Of a stretch of 64,000 nt of DNA, positions 11,595 to 22,945 are shown piece by piece. Both the position numbers and the translations under genes were made by a program. Origin of the DNA: Epiperipatus broadwayi (taxonomy: Eukaryota > Onychophora > Udeonychophora > Euonychophora > Peripatidae); contig JAQFVV010012507.1 of NCBI GenBank assembly GCA_028023455.1, positions 3,332,901-3,396,900 of the forward strand. The letters run 5' to 3'. The notes under the pieces are model-generated. The model was not told the origin of the DNA, did no database searches, and saw only the letters and a program-made list of their open reading frames with translations. Position 1 is the stretch's first letter. Every line of letters begins with the position of its first letter.

Positions 11595-11908
11595 ATGATA
11601 AACAAAACAAGTTATAAATTTTGTACTTGCTATAGCTTGCATTTTATGATCACTAGATGGAGCTTTACCAATAGCTCACTATCAAGCTTTGTTTACATAA
11701 ATGCTGAGAGAAATAGAATTCTATATCTCTTTCAAATTGTTTCCAACCTTTAAACCATTGTTTTGAGCTAGTTGGCTCACATCAGTAAAGAGTAGGAAGT
11801 CTAGAAACTAGATCTAAACACCAACTCTATAATAAGCATTTACAAAACTCGTTTCTATCAGCCTGAAAGCCTGAATTTTTCAGATACATAAATATCCTCA
11901 AATCCAGT
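11595..11908 (+). repeat. segment X (11595-11651) plus 257 bp segment S, forward
   Basis: X (TATGATAAACAAAACAAG...TATAGCTTGCATTTTAT) recurs in the same orientation at 14562-14620. The adjoining 257 bp S segment (11652-11908) recurs in inverted orientation at 14621-14877. S starts ACTAGAT and ends ATCCAGT, short imperfect inverted ends. A (TA)n run precedes X. Confidence 0.75.
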
Positions 11909-11974
11909 CATACAAACTAGATAGCTATATGGATCTGAATTCAGTTCAGTTTCACCATATAGTAAAAACCTCTG

Positions 11975-14540
11975 CAATCTATTGTACCAGTTGAAAAAAC
12001 CCACCAAAAGAACTGCAAGTCGGATCCAAACTCAGCTGAACCTAAACTGAATTCAAACCCAACTCAACAGCTCATATTAGTAGAAATCTAAATCGATGGC
12101 ACAGTGCTATGTGCCAACAAACTAGCTCAACAATTGGTGAGGATCAGAGACCCCTGAACTGACATTAGTATCTGATAATAAACTGAATAAAAATAAATTT
12201 AAATTGACTCATATGTATATGTTTGGGTTGCCAACACAGACAGTGAGCATTAACATTAAAATAATTGTGAAAGAATTAAGAACTAAGAAACCAAGTGTGT
12301 TTAAAAAATATTTAATAATAATAATTTGTTTGGTTTGAATTTTAAATAAAGATTAAGTTAATTAATTCTAGTTCGTAAACAAAATTTATAATTATAATAA
12401 GAGTGGTGGTCCTCATTATATGCCAATAAATATTATGCAATATTTGAAAGTCTATGTCTATGCCCCCAACAAGGAATAAAAGGCAGATAAAGGTATTCAT
12501 TAGTAAAGGAAATTTTTACTCTAATTTTATATGAAAGAATGTGATATTTATTTTCACATTCGCAAATCCATTCAGGATCTTTATTAGAGAACTTATTTTG
12601 AGATATAACAGAGAATTTGTTGGACTTTAATTTAAATCACTTCATCATGAATTATGAGCATCAGAGTGAGCTTTATCGGAACAGAGAGGCAATAGTGCTG
12701 ATGAATTATGAGCTATAAAATGAAATTGAAAGGCGATAGCTGGTCGATAATCTAAGTCCTATGGCGGCTTGCATATGACAAGTCTTATGCCCTTTGACTA
12801 ATATGAACAGGAGAGGAAGTGCTTTCTTCCTCGATAATTTAAAATAACAGAAATATTATCACCGACCAGCCTGTCAGAGTGGAAGATTGCCCTACATCAG
12901 CAATGTTCGAAGATGATGACTTGATAGTCATCGTTTGAAAAATAAAACCCAATTATAGAATGCTCTACGTGATGACTTGATCAATTTAATCAAAGTCAAA
13001 TGAGCTTTTAATTAAAATTATTTAAAGTATTTGTAAATCATATTAATTATGCCTTAATCATCATGCCCTTCCTGAATCTAAATAGCAAGTAATTGAAATT
13101 TGAATTAGAATATATTTGATTCCTTTATCGGCCGTTTTGCAAAAATATTTTAACATTATATATATGAAAAAATACATATTGGTAAACATGAAAAAATAAC
13201 TGGGGCATAGATTAGAAATGGAGCTAATAATTTATTATTAGCCAATTATAAAAATAACACACATTTAATAATTTCTTTTGAATCGATGATTGATAGAACT
13301 GTATAAACCTAGTTCTAATGGGCAAGAATTAACTATGAGAATTAAGTTTATATTACTTGTATAAGGCAAAGAAAATGAAGGAGATCATCAAGTCGAAGGA
13401 TTATTGGTATATCATTAAAAATAACAACATTAATAAATTTATTCAATAAATATACATAATAAAATAAATGACCACCACATAAGAAAGGAAAGTTAAAGAC
13501 TAGAAGTTGAGAAAATTATGATATAATAGTATAAATAAAAGTAAGCTTACACAGAGATTATTACACAGAGATTATGACATTTATAGAATGAAAAGAGCTC
13601 TTAAAGGAAGTGTAAAGTAATGTTCAGAACTGACCAGAAAGTTTAAAGTTCATTATGGAAATATATTACCCATTTCTTCTGGGCTGGATCCTTAGATTAC
13701 ATGTCCGAGTTGGTAAAAATGTAGGCATGCATTTAGTTGATTACTTGAACAGCATTTATTTGATTTTGGCAGCATGATTTGTCTGGAAAAGATTCAGCAG
13801 CCCCATTGAAGATTTTCAGGGGACTTCAGGAACTGATAGCCAGATTACTGATGTTTAGCCCCTTACCATGATCAAAACACTATTTAAAACACACAGAGTT
13901 TACTGCACTTCTCTACAACAAAGATGGCTTCCCTTTTTTCCAAACTTTTCAGAGCTATATATACTGTCCTCTGATGCCTTCAGGCTAGCGCTTCTTTCAT
14001 TATCAATGTTTTTAGATTTACTGGTTGTTTTTAGATACATTCCTTCGATAAGGTTTTCAAACTCATTAACTTGAATTCATTTTCTAATTAGAAAATGAAT
14101 TCTTAAAATCAAAAAATGATTTTAATTAGGAAATCCTTATCTTTTTTCTAATTAATAAAACTGTAACTGTTGTTTTTGGAAAGAGAAAATCTGAAAGCTT
14201 ATCAAAAGAATGTAGCTTTTAATCTTTAATACTTTAACAAATTATTTAAAAGTAAAAAAACAAATAGTCCCGATGCAATGAAACTTTCGAACAATTATAT
14301 ATATTTAAATATATATGCACAATCCACGCAGTTGTAAAATATATAAATTCATGAATAATTTTATCATGAATTTAAAGAATTAATTTTAATACACATTTAT
14401 GGAAATTAGCATGGATTGAATGTATAAAGCCCCTTTGCATTGGAAATTTAAGGTTAGTACTAGGGTTTGAAGTGGGCTTACGGCTAGATGTCATGAAGCT
14501 AGGATCGAACTCAGATCTGGCTGCTTCACTATATCATTGT
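11975..14540 (+). mobile_element. dispersed noncoding repeat, family D copy 1
   Basis: About 2.57 kb that aligns in the same orientation with 46853-49860, roughly 80% alike by eye. Shared landmarks: TTGTACCARTYGAAAAA at the left end, AGAGACCCCTGAACT, TATGCCCCCAACAAG, GATGACTTGATAGTCA, CAGGGGACTTCAGGAAC and AAGCTAGGATCGAACTCAGA near the right end. The open frame at 13868-14074 is not conserved as protein and resembles no family I know. The termini show neither clear inverted repeats nor LTRs. The minus strand near 14505 has a box-B-like GAGTTCGATCC. The transposition class is unknown. Confidence 0.6.
14073..14102. repeat. perfect 30 bp palindrome inside family D
   Basis: The segment reads GAATTCATTTTCTAA followed by its exact complement, centred on CTAATTAG. 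The second D copy keeps the centre (TTTTCTAATTAGAAAA near 49350) but has lost some outer bases. Confidence 0.8.
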
Positions 14541-14561
14541 AAAAACCTTCAAGGGTACATT

Positions 14562-14877
14562 TATGATAAACAAAACAAGTTATAAATTTCATAACTTGCT
14601 ATAGCTTGCATTTTATAATCACTGGATTTGAAGATATTTACGTATCTGAAAAATTCAGGCTTTTAGGCTGATAGAAATAAATTTCATAAATGCTGATTAT
14701 ACAGTTGGTGTTTAGATCTAGTTTCTAATCTTCCTATTCTTTACTAATGTGCACCAACTAGCTTGAAAACATAGTTTAAAGATTGGAGACAATTTGAAAG
14801 AGATATTGAATTCTATCTCTCTCAGTGTTTATGTAAACAAAGCTTGATAGTGGGCTATTGGTAAAGCTCCATCTAGT
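14562..14877 (-). repeat. segment X (direct) plus 257 bp segment S, inverted
   Basis: X at 14562-14620 has the same direction as at 11595, but S at 14621-14877 is the reverse complement of 11652-11908 with the same length of 257 bp. The pair of S segments brackets family D copy 1. At the right end the sequence continues GATC, mirroring the TGATC that precedes S at 11652. Confidence 0.75.
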
Positions 14878-14881
14878 GATC

Positions 14882-14950
14882 GTATATATATATACATAGT
14901 ATCAATAAAGAAGTTTATATATATATACATAGTATCAATAAAGAAGTTTG
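14882..14950 (+). repeat. tandem duplication, ~36 bp unit
   Basis: Two copies of a unit made of TATATATATACATAGTATCA followed by ATAAAGAAGTTT lie head to tail. Confidence 0.8.
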
Positions 14951-16730
14951 GAACTATGGAAATTTGCATTTCGTATTAATAAATTGACAAATTCAACTGA
15001 CAAATATACTTCTAATTAAAACCAATTTTATTTTGAAAATTTAATGTTTTAGCAATTGGTATATACACACTTGGCATTGAACTCTAAATAGGGTAACTAT
15101 AATTACTTCTGTGTGGATATTGAGGTTTTGCAATTCTTTAGATCATTTGATAAACTGGTGTTTCTATTGAATGCATGAGAGAGATTGATCTGAAGATTTT
15201 ATACTAAGAAATAAATCAAAATTTGTAACAAGATTGGAAAACTCTATCTCAAATGTGAATAATATTACATCTTGTTTTATTAGATGTTATAAGAAATTAA
15301 TTATTTTCACTTGTTAGAATGTATAAATATTGTAAAATTAGTAATTTAATTGTTATATTGTACATATATAAATGGGCAATTGCTAAAATTTTCAATCTAA
15401 AAGAACAATTGTTGCAATTAGCACGTAAGTAAAAAGTGTGACTATCAAATGTTGTAAATCTTTAGATTACCTGATATACTGAGAATTTTGGAGACATAGA
15501 TGTATAATGAAAGAGATTAGTCAAGAAAGTTTACTCTCAGAAATAGTTCATGATTTGCAACACAAATCTGAAAAATTTGATTGGTTACAAATATTCATAG
15601 GGTGCCTTTATCAGATTATTGCATATATGTTGCCTACATTGTTATATTCATTTTGCATTGGATGTTATAAGAAAAAATCAACCATTATTCCTCAGATTAG
15701 AATATATTAATATTAAAAATTAATTAATTAAATACTGTAAATGTATATGATTGAGTTTTAAAACATTGTTTGAAAAATCAAATTGATCTTAATGGTAGTT
15801 TATAAATAGAAAGCTTGAATATCATTTATGTGTACATATTCAAATATTTCAAGTCTTTGGTTTGTTTGATAAGTGAGGAATTTTGGTGAGACAGGTTGAT
15901 TTAGAAGATTTTTATAGGGAGTACTAGTGAAAGATTTATAACAGTCTATGGAAGAAAGTGTCATAAATCTGAAACATTTTAGACTAAAAACTTAATAGAA
16001 ATAAAAAATAATTATCACTGCAGAAATTTACAGAATTTCTTTACTATAACATACTTTTTTTTTAGATTATTAATAGACAATTGAAAATTCTTTCACAATT
16101 TCATGTCATTTTCAGAGCTTTGTCAATCTATTAATGCATTAATGCATGATTGCATTTTTTTACAAAAATATATCATGACTATTTATTATGCTTGGGGATA
16201 TCTTTTTTTATAATTAAAAAAATAATAAAGTATGTGTAAATTTTAAACATTAATTCATGGCTAGTAAGATAGACTTTAATGTTATGAAATTAAGTTTGTA
16301 ATATAGAAGAAATGTGGATTTATCTAAGATTTGTAACATCTTTAAATTCAGATATCTAGAGTCTATTTGTGGGACATTAAAAAGGCATATGTGGTTGCTG
16401 CAATTTTTCTCATTGCACAATGAGAAAAAAATAATTTTGATGTCATAAAAATTTCGGTTTTTTTAAAAATTGTATTCCCAAAGATGACTAAACAAGTTGT
16501 CTTGAGATTTTACTTGTGTTGTGAATCACAAGTAGCAGAGTAAAGTAAAAGATTTTGTAAGTAAGTTGTATAATTAATTCAGTATCCAATATTGTATTTC
16601 TCTAATTTTAATTTACTGAACGATTTCAGTAATTGTTTATTTAATATATATTCACACTTTTGTGGTATCATAGCTTCACCACACATATCAGATACATCAA
16701 TTTACATATCCTTAACATATATCCACTTTT
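14951..16730. other. AT-rich noncoding stretch
   Basis: An open frame at 15507-15710 encodes a 67-residue peptide with a hydrophobic stretch, but it has no recognisable family or gene context. A short palindrome occurs near 16403-16427 (TTTTTCTCATTG/CAATGAGAAAAA). Nothing else is supported. Confidence 0.35.
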
Positions 16731-16734
16731 ATTG

Positions 16735-16818
16735 TAAAAGAAAGTTGCCTTGACAACAAATTGAGATTGTTGATTGGGTTGGTATTCTTTAAGTATTGAA
16801 TTGATTTTATATATTTAT
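16735..16818 (+). repeat. fragment of repeat family F
   Basis: AAAGTTGCCTTGACAACA followed by ATTGAGATTGTTGATT matches the minus strand at 24925-24965 and, more weakly, 18257-18300. It lies just left of the pogo-like element. Confidence 0.45.
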
Positions 16819-16886
16819 ACACCTGGGTCTCTTTTTATGTGGATTTATTTAACATGATTTTGAAGTTACATGATTCATGTTTCTTT

Positions 16887-16984
16887 GGAAGTCGAACTCC
16901 GATAATGCGCTATTACTTTAAATAATAAATTTTGTGCACTTACATCATATTGAAAGTAATAGCACATTATTGGAATTTGACTTT
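16887..16984. mobile_element. MITE family A copy 1, nested in the pogo-like element
   Basis: Left arm GGAAGTCGAACTCCGATAAT and on to CTATTACTTTAA; right arm is its diverged inverse, ending in GGAATTTGACTTT. About 98 bp with roughly 35 bp arms. The same arm sequence occurs at 22675-22882. Confidence 0.65.
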
Positions 16985-17307
16985 CACCTTAGTAATTTCA
17001 ATATTTTCAGTGCTTTATAATAATAAGATTTTATGCAATAATGAAATTAAAATCATGATTTCCACATTTTATGTATACTCACATTAAATTTTACAAGATT
17101 ATAGTGTAAATTTGTTCAAACATTGTGCGTGTTAATTTTGCATTTTAAATCACATTCTGTTTTTGCTTTTTCAAAAAGAACATAATCAATTATTAATCAT
17201 TTAGTGTCCGCAAGTTTATTTTTAAAAATGAGTAATAGCAGTGAAACAAAATTTGATTTTTAAATGGAATTGAAAATTAAAAAATTAAAGTCAAAAATAA
17301 AAGTTTA

Positions 17308-17646
17308 GATACAGAAGAAAATGTAGAAAAAGATAATGAAACAGAAGTGGAACCTGTTCCTTTCACTGTAAAAATGATTCGAGAAGGCCTTCAAATTTCT
17401 AATCAGTTGGCAAATTATTTTCTTATAAATGACACTAATCACAAATGTGCTCTTAAATTCCAATGAGAGCTAAATGGTTGTATGTCTGGATATTGCATTT
17501 ATAAACAATTAATAAAATCATCATCTCAAAGATTAATTACTAATTACATTGTCACCAGAAAACCATTAACACAACATGAGAGTGAAATTGGTGCTAGTTG
17601 TATTTCCTTTTGTGAAGAATCTGATTTTTTACCAGTTTGCAAATGA
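17308..17646 (+). pseudogene. Tigger/pogo (DDE_1, CENP-B-like) transposase C-terminus, remnant
   Basis: One frame reads about 113 codons, interrupted by TGA at 17464-17466. It contains FTVKMIREGLQISNQLANYF, then a segment NDTNHKCALKFQ, and after the stop LNGCMSGYCIYKQLIKSSSQ followed by RLITNYIV. This order (IR.GL....L..YF...D.N...AL.F...L..CM..Y...YK.L) matches my knowledge of the tail of Tigger-type transposases that follows the DDE core. It sits between TA-flanked inverted repeats, which supports the assignment. The N-terminal DNA-binding and DDE parts are absent. Confidence 0.6.
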
Positions 17647-18000
17647 ACCTGTTTATCAGCAAATAGCAATAATAATTAATACATGTATAAAAAATGTATG
17701 CATAAAAATACATATTGTTTTGAATAAAATTAAATATTATAGTTAGAAAATAGTTAAAAAAGTTTGTCTTGTATCAATTTTTTTCAAATTTAAAATTTTT
17801 TATTAGTCATATTTTATTTTCTTATTTTTTTTTGCACAAATTTTAAAGTAATTTTATGTTGGTGCTTTGCTCTTATGCGATTTTTGAAAAATCACAGTCC
17901 ATATTCCCCCTTTTGCAAGGTAGGTTATGTCTATTTTTGCATGATTTCATCTGCGCATTTTCTGAGGAACCTATCTATCACATAAAATGATACCCAGGTG

Positions 18001-18304
18001 TAATTGTAAACCTATCTAGCCTTGAACAGTATTAGCTTTATTATCTAATTAATACATTATTTTAGTGGAAATTAAAAGTTATAATTGACTAATCATTAGT
18101 CTGCTTTTAGAACAGGTTATATTTTCTTGTTTAATGAGATTTATTTTAATTTTTTGAATTAAAAAGCTCACAGTCTTTAATCAAGATGAAATCATTACTG
18201 CCTATATAAACCTATTGATTCATAGACAATGGTGTATATTAAGCTTTACTCTAAATGGAGGTTGCCTCAAAAATAGATTGAGATTATTGATTATTAATAT
18301 TGGT

Positions 18305-18305
<1 letters not shown>
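18001..18305 (+). repeat. repeat family F copy 1
   Basis: About 300 bp aligned with the minus strand of 24873-25200. Shared blocks include TAAACCTATCTAG, GTTATAATTGA, AACAGGTTATATTTTCTTGTTTAA and GGTTGCCTC...TTGATTATTAATAT. Together with 16735-16818 it suggests that the pogo-like element landed in or beside a family F copy. Confidence 0.5.

Positions 18306-18344
<39 letters not shown>
18306..18344. repeat. (CA)n(TA)n microsatellite
   Basis: Alternating CA turns into alternating TA and ends exactly where the LTR-like sequence TGTGCC begins. Confidence 0.9.
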
Positions 18345-19500
18345 TGTGCCCTTTTGTATGGGTCACCAGTTAATTTTTGTGCTAATCTATTAAAAATTTT
18401 AAATTTAAGCTATATTTGAATATGTGATGTTAATTTTGCTTATGGTAATATTTCAAAGGGTTTAAGTAAAGCAATCTATGAGTATTTGATATGTAAAATT
18501 GTGCTGATATAGAGAGAGACATTTTAAATGATGATGATTATAATATATGGTTGGGAAAAATGGCCATAATCAATACTGCATTAATATATTTCATAAATAG
18601 GTATTTAAAGCTAAAAGTGTTTAAAAGACAAGTAAAATTAAATGCATATATTTATTGTTGATAAAATAATATTATAAAAGAATATAAATATTTTAATTAT
18701 TGTAAGTACTTAAATAAAAGACTAATATTTGATTTTAATAATATTGGATAATTATTTTAAAATCTATTATAATATCTTATTTATTTAAAAAATATTTATT
18801 TTAAAAAAATGCAATTGTTAGTTATTTTTAGATTATGAGAAGCGTTTCTTTTATTGTAAAAAAAAAAACAGATGTTAGTTAGATATACACAAACATGCTT
18901 GGAAGTTATTTAGCAAAGTTGCAAAACTGTTTTAAAATTATGTTGTAAAATTTATAAATAATACGTGAGTTATCACGAGATAAAAATAAAGATATTCAAT
19001 GTAGAATATTAAATCTGATTTTAAAATATTGTTTTAAAAATATAACGTATAAAAAAGACTTAGTTTATTTAAAAATAGTCTTATAAAAGTTAAAATTAAA
19101 ATCAAATAGGTAAAAATATTTTTAAAAAATGTTTAATAGATTTAAATAAACGATAAAGATTATTTTAGAAATTTAATAATGTAATAAATATTAAATATTA
19201 AATAAGTCATTATTTATTTTTAATTTTGTGTTGTTGGTAAATATGTAAATAAGCCAGCAAATTGATTGTTTAAATGTACCAATCAAATGGGAAGTTTCTT
19301 CCGGTATAAAAGCTCAGGTCAATTGTTAGGAGAGGACTCTGTGATTGATTTTTCAAGATAATTGTGTTATTAAAAATAGCTACGTAAATTTTGTAGACGC
19401 TTTTAAAATCATTTTTCAAAATTATAAGAGTGTCTTGTAAATAATTTATAAAAGTTTTAAATGATAGACCTGCAGTGTTAATTTAATTTTCCCTATCAAT
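18345..19500 (+). repeat. LTR-like sequence, family C copy 1
   Basis: Starts TGTGCCCTTTTG directly after (TA)n. Blocks shared in order with 44626-45830 include TTAAAAATTTTAAATTTAAG, ATGGTTGGGAAAAATGGCCATA, TTGTTGGT and GGTATAAAAG. The TATA box lies 958 bp from the start, versus 952 bp in the other copy. The right end is not defined; CCCTATCAA at about 19491 is the last shared block I can see. Confidence 0.45.
19303..19312 (+). promoter_or_regulatory. TATA box of the family C LTR-like sequence
   Basis: GGTATAAAAG stands in a locally GC-richer stretch (TTTCTTCCGGTATAAAAGCT). Its position and sequence are kept in the diverged copy at 45578. A transcription start about 25-30 bases downstream would be expected. 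Confidence 0.5.
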
Positions 19501-22500
19501 CGTCTCTATATTAAGCTCAATTTACAAGCAAATAGTCATGGGAACATCATATATAGTGAAAATATATCGGAAACTTTATACTAAAAGTATGACAAACACT
19601 GGATTAGTTCGGAAAATTACAAGATGGAGAAAAGTAGTATTTTGGACAGTATATAATTTTAAAAGCTAATTACTGTTGCCTATTAGAAAATAGATATTTT
19701 AAAGAATAAATGCTTTTGTATAAAGAAAGTATTTTTTTGCAAGCTATAAATTTAAAAATATATCTTGAGTAAAGATATTAAAAATGAAAGTAGTTTTAAA
19801 AATACTTGCCTTGCTAAGTCTTTATGTTTAAAAGACTGAATATTGACAATTTTGAAAGGCAAATAAATTGAAAATATAATTAGCTAAAAGTCTTAAGATA
19901 ATAAAGAATTATTATATTGAGATAATCTAAATGCTGGTTGTTTGGATGAAGAAACTTATTCTTACCTGGATATTTTGTTAAGAAATGCGCAAGTAATACA
20001 TGGACGTCCAAGTTAATTTAAAAATAATTAAATATAAATTTTTATAAACTATAGACTAAATTAAAATAATAACTTTTGAATAATATTTTTAAAAGAACTA
20101 AACCAGGATCCTATAAACTATTTTAATTTTATTTTATTTTCTTGTGGGAACTTATTTTTAAAAAGAACATTTTCGTTTTCATAAACTTTTTTAAAAAAAA
20201 ACACGTGATGGACCGGAGACAGGAAATGGTGTGCTAGTGAATATGTGCCTAGGATTTAAAAAACTTTATGGTGGAAAAGAAAACATCGCTGGAGTCACGT
20301 AATATGAACTCTGTTTTATTTATCTAATATAAAAGTTAAATATTATTAATTTATTAAAATAAGATAGGTACATATCTTTAAATAATAACTAAAAAATAAT
20401 ATAATGATTAATTGCATGAGTTTATTTTATAATTAATATAACACGGAATATTTTAAAGTATGATCGTGGGTATAAATGTGAATTATTTTATGAAGCTGTA
20501 ATTCCGAAGAATATTGGAAGATGGACTGGACATTAATTCATTATCTATGGTAAAAATTGTATAATAATAATTTTGATGTATTTAATATGTTTTATTTAGA
20601 TCAACCAAATATTATGTTATTTTGAATGAATGTATGATTATTTTAAAAATACACACACATTATATTGGCAGTGACAGTTTTATTTAGATATGCATAATTT
20701 GAATTTATGAAATAAATACGATGCAACATTACATAAGAAGCTTAGAAATAATTATATGATTCTTTCGTTAATAAATTTTGATATTGTTTTATGTTATAGT
20801 ATTAGAATTATATTTATTATTTATAAGTAATTATTTTTTTTATTGCAAATTAGGAAGAGAGTTAAAAGTCTATATTTTATTTTTATTTTATTGGACAAAT
20901 TAAGTTAAGTTTTATGTAGAAGTTTATGTTTGAATTAAAGGTTTACTGAATATAGATGAAGTATCAATAGTATGGATAATTAGTATTTATTTAAATTAAT
21001 GATTATTTTCCGGAAAGTTTAAATAAGTTTTAGAGGATGTTTTTGTAGATAGAAAGTTATTAAGAAGGAGTAGTATAACACATAAAGTAAAGTAATAATT
21101 TCACATAGAAAAGAATCATAGAATTTATCTAATATAATACTTTATGAATTTGAAATTGATGAATAATTAAAATATTATTATTTTAACAGTACATATATGT
21201 AATGCATATTTGATAAAACATGTAACATGAATTGCAATAAGTGAAATATAAAATTATAATCAATTCTTGGTTATTACATTACAAGGATACATTAGTTTCT
21301 ATATTATGCTATTAAAGTAATGCTGATAGTAAAGTAAACACATACTAGTACATGATGAAATGAATAGCAGTAATACTTAAGTGATGTAGCAATTTAATTA
21401 ATAAAGTTTAATTGTTTACATATGCTATATAAATATTATTTATATAAATTTTTCTGTGTAATAATTGAAGTTTACTGATATTTGTTTAAAGTCTAAGTTT
21501 TTGAAAACATACTTCAGTGTTGTTAGTACAGCATTTTAAAGAATGTATAATTACTTATTAGGAGTATGAATTAACAACAGTGTAAACATATTGTATTATT
21601 ATTTTCTTATTTTATTTTCTTTGTTTTCATAATTTTGAATTGTAAATATTGTAAATAAATTCTTAGTTGAAGTTAATGTAAATAAATTTGTTTAATTTGT
21701 TTTAAAAGTGTGTCGAGTTCATTATTTTGCACCACAGCATTTGACAGCAGATAATTTGAACAAACATAATATTTGCACAATATGAATTTATTATTATTAT
21801 TTAGAAATAAACACAATATTTTCCTGATTATCATTTATGAGAATTGATTGACATTATTACATCATATTATTATGGTCATAAGGTTATTATAATGCACATT
21901 ATAAGAGTACAATATTATTTATTGCCACAGATTAATAAATTGTAAGATTTTGATCTATTCCAAAATTAAGATACTATATGAAGATAAAAGATATATACAT
22001 GATTATTTATTTATTTAATGATTGATGATATATTAGAAATAGATAAGATTAGGTTATACTCTAAGATTAGTATTATAATTATTAAAATAAGTTAGGTGTA
22101 TTTAGGTTTGATATAAAATCCCATATCATACTTATTTACATGAGTTATCATTACTTTAAGATAATTAGAAGAACCTGAGATTATTTAATTATATTTTAAA
22201 ATTAAAAGTTAAGATTTATTTATTTTATTTTATTATTAAAGATAGTTTATTTTATTTAAAAGCCATAAGAATGCTATAGATGTAGTATTAAGTTAATAAG
22301 GAGGTAATAGTATTCTTATGCCATTGAGATAATGTCTTGGGAGATATTGACTCAATGTAAATCTACTTATTGCTTTGTAACTTTACTTCACAGTCTCATG
22401 ATTTTGATAAATACTTATTTAATTAGTACATACTATAGAAATATATTGATTTTGATAATTGATAATAAATTTAATTAGAATATGATAGTATAAAAGTAAA

Positions 22501-22607
22501 TTAAAGATAGATATGCAAATTTTAATTAAGCATTATAATTTAATTGAGCTAGTTGTATTTCAAACTATATTATACATCGAGAAGTAAGGGTACAATATAT
22601 ATATATA

Positions 22608-22608
<1 letters not shown>
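19501..22608. other. very AT-rich noncoding stretch
   Basis: No open frame of interest. AATAAA signals occur at about 21653 and 21680, before ATTATTTTGCACCACAG, which could be an LTR end, but no matching start was established. Confidence 0.35.

Positions 22609-22643
<35 letters not shown>
22609..22643. repeat. (ATT)n microsatellite
   Basis: About 11 ATT units directly after a short (TA)n tract. Confidence 0.9.
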
Positions 22644-22644
<1 letters not shown>

Positions 22645-22674
22645 AAGTGCTAAAAATCTGAATATGTTAGATCG

Positions 22675-22882
22675 TAAGTCAAACTCCAATAAAGCACTAT
22701 TACATTAAATATTATAAATATCTATGTACTCACACGTCAGTAAGAGTTTGACAAATTACATTAAATATTATAAATCTCCATGCACTCACACATCAGTAAG
22801 TTTTTTCAACTCTCATTGATATGTGAATGCATGAAGATTTATAAAATTTAAAGTAATAGTGCATTATCAGAGTTTGACTTCC
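22675..22882. mobile_element. MITE family A copy 2 with internal tandem duplication
   Basis: Arms: TAAGTCAAACTCCAATAAAG and on, on the left; its inverse ending in GTGCATTATCAGAGTTTGAC on the right. They match the element at 16887-16984. Inside, a 56 bp unit (TACATTAAATATTATAAAT...CTCACACRTCAGTAAG) is repeated from 22701 and 22757. Confidence 0.65.
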
Positions 22883-22894
22883 AATGTAACAATT

Positions 22895-22942
<48 letters not shown>
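22895..22942. repeat. (TA)n microsatellite
   Basis: Alternating TA bordered on the left by ATTACAATATATA, the reverse of the TTGTAAT junction pattern seen beside other TA tracts. Confidence 0.9.

Positions 22943-22945
<3 letters not shown>

Larger units (their letters stand above)
16820..18000 (+). mobile_element. pogo/Tigger-like DNA transposon, internally deleted
   Basis: The ends are inverted repeats: CACCTGGGTCTCTTTTTATG on the left, and the right end read on the minus strand begins CACCTGGGTATCATTTTATG. Each end is bordered by TA (16818-16819 and 18001-18002), the expected target duplication of the Tc1/mariner/pogo superfamily. The 1181 bp body holds the C-terminal remnant of a Tigger-type transposase (17308-17646) and a nested MITE (16887-16984). 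The DDE catalytic core is missing, so the copy is dead. Confidence 0.75.

Noticed and set aside
13868-14074. 68-residue frame in family D copy 1
   Set aside because: Not preserved as an open frame in D copy 2, so not a coding part of the repeat.
19303-19312. TATA box as promoter of a host gene
   Set aside because: No open frame follows, and the surrounding sequence recurs at 44626-45830, so a repeat promoter is likelier.
21640-21745. LTR end with AATAAA and TTGCACCACA
   Set aside because: No start of matching length and no primer site after it; evidence too thin to annotate as an LTR.
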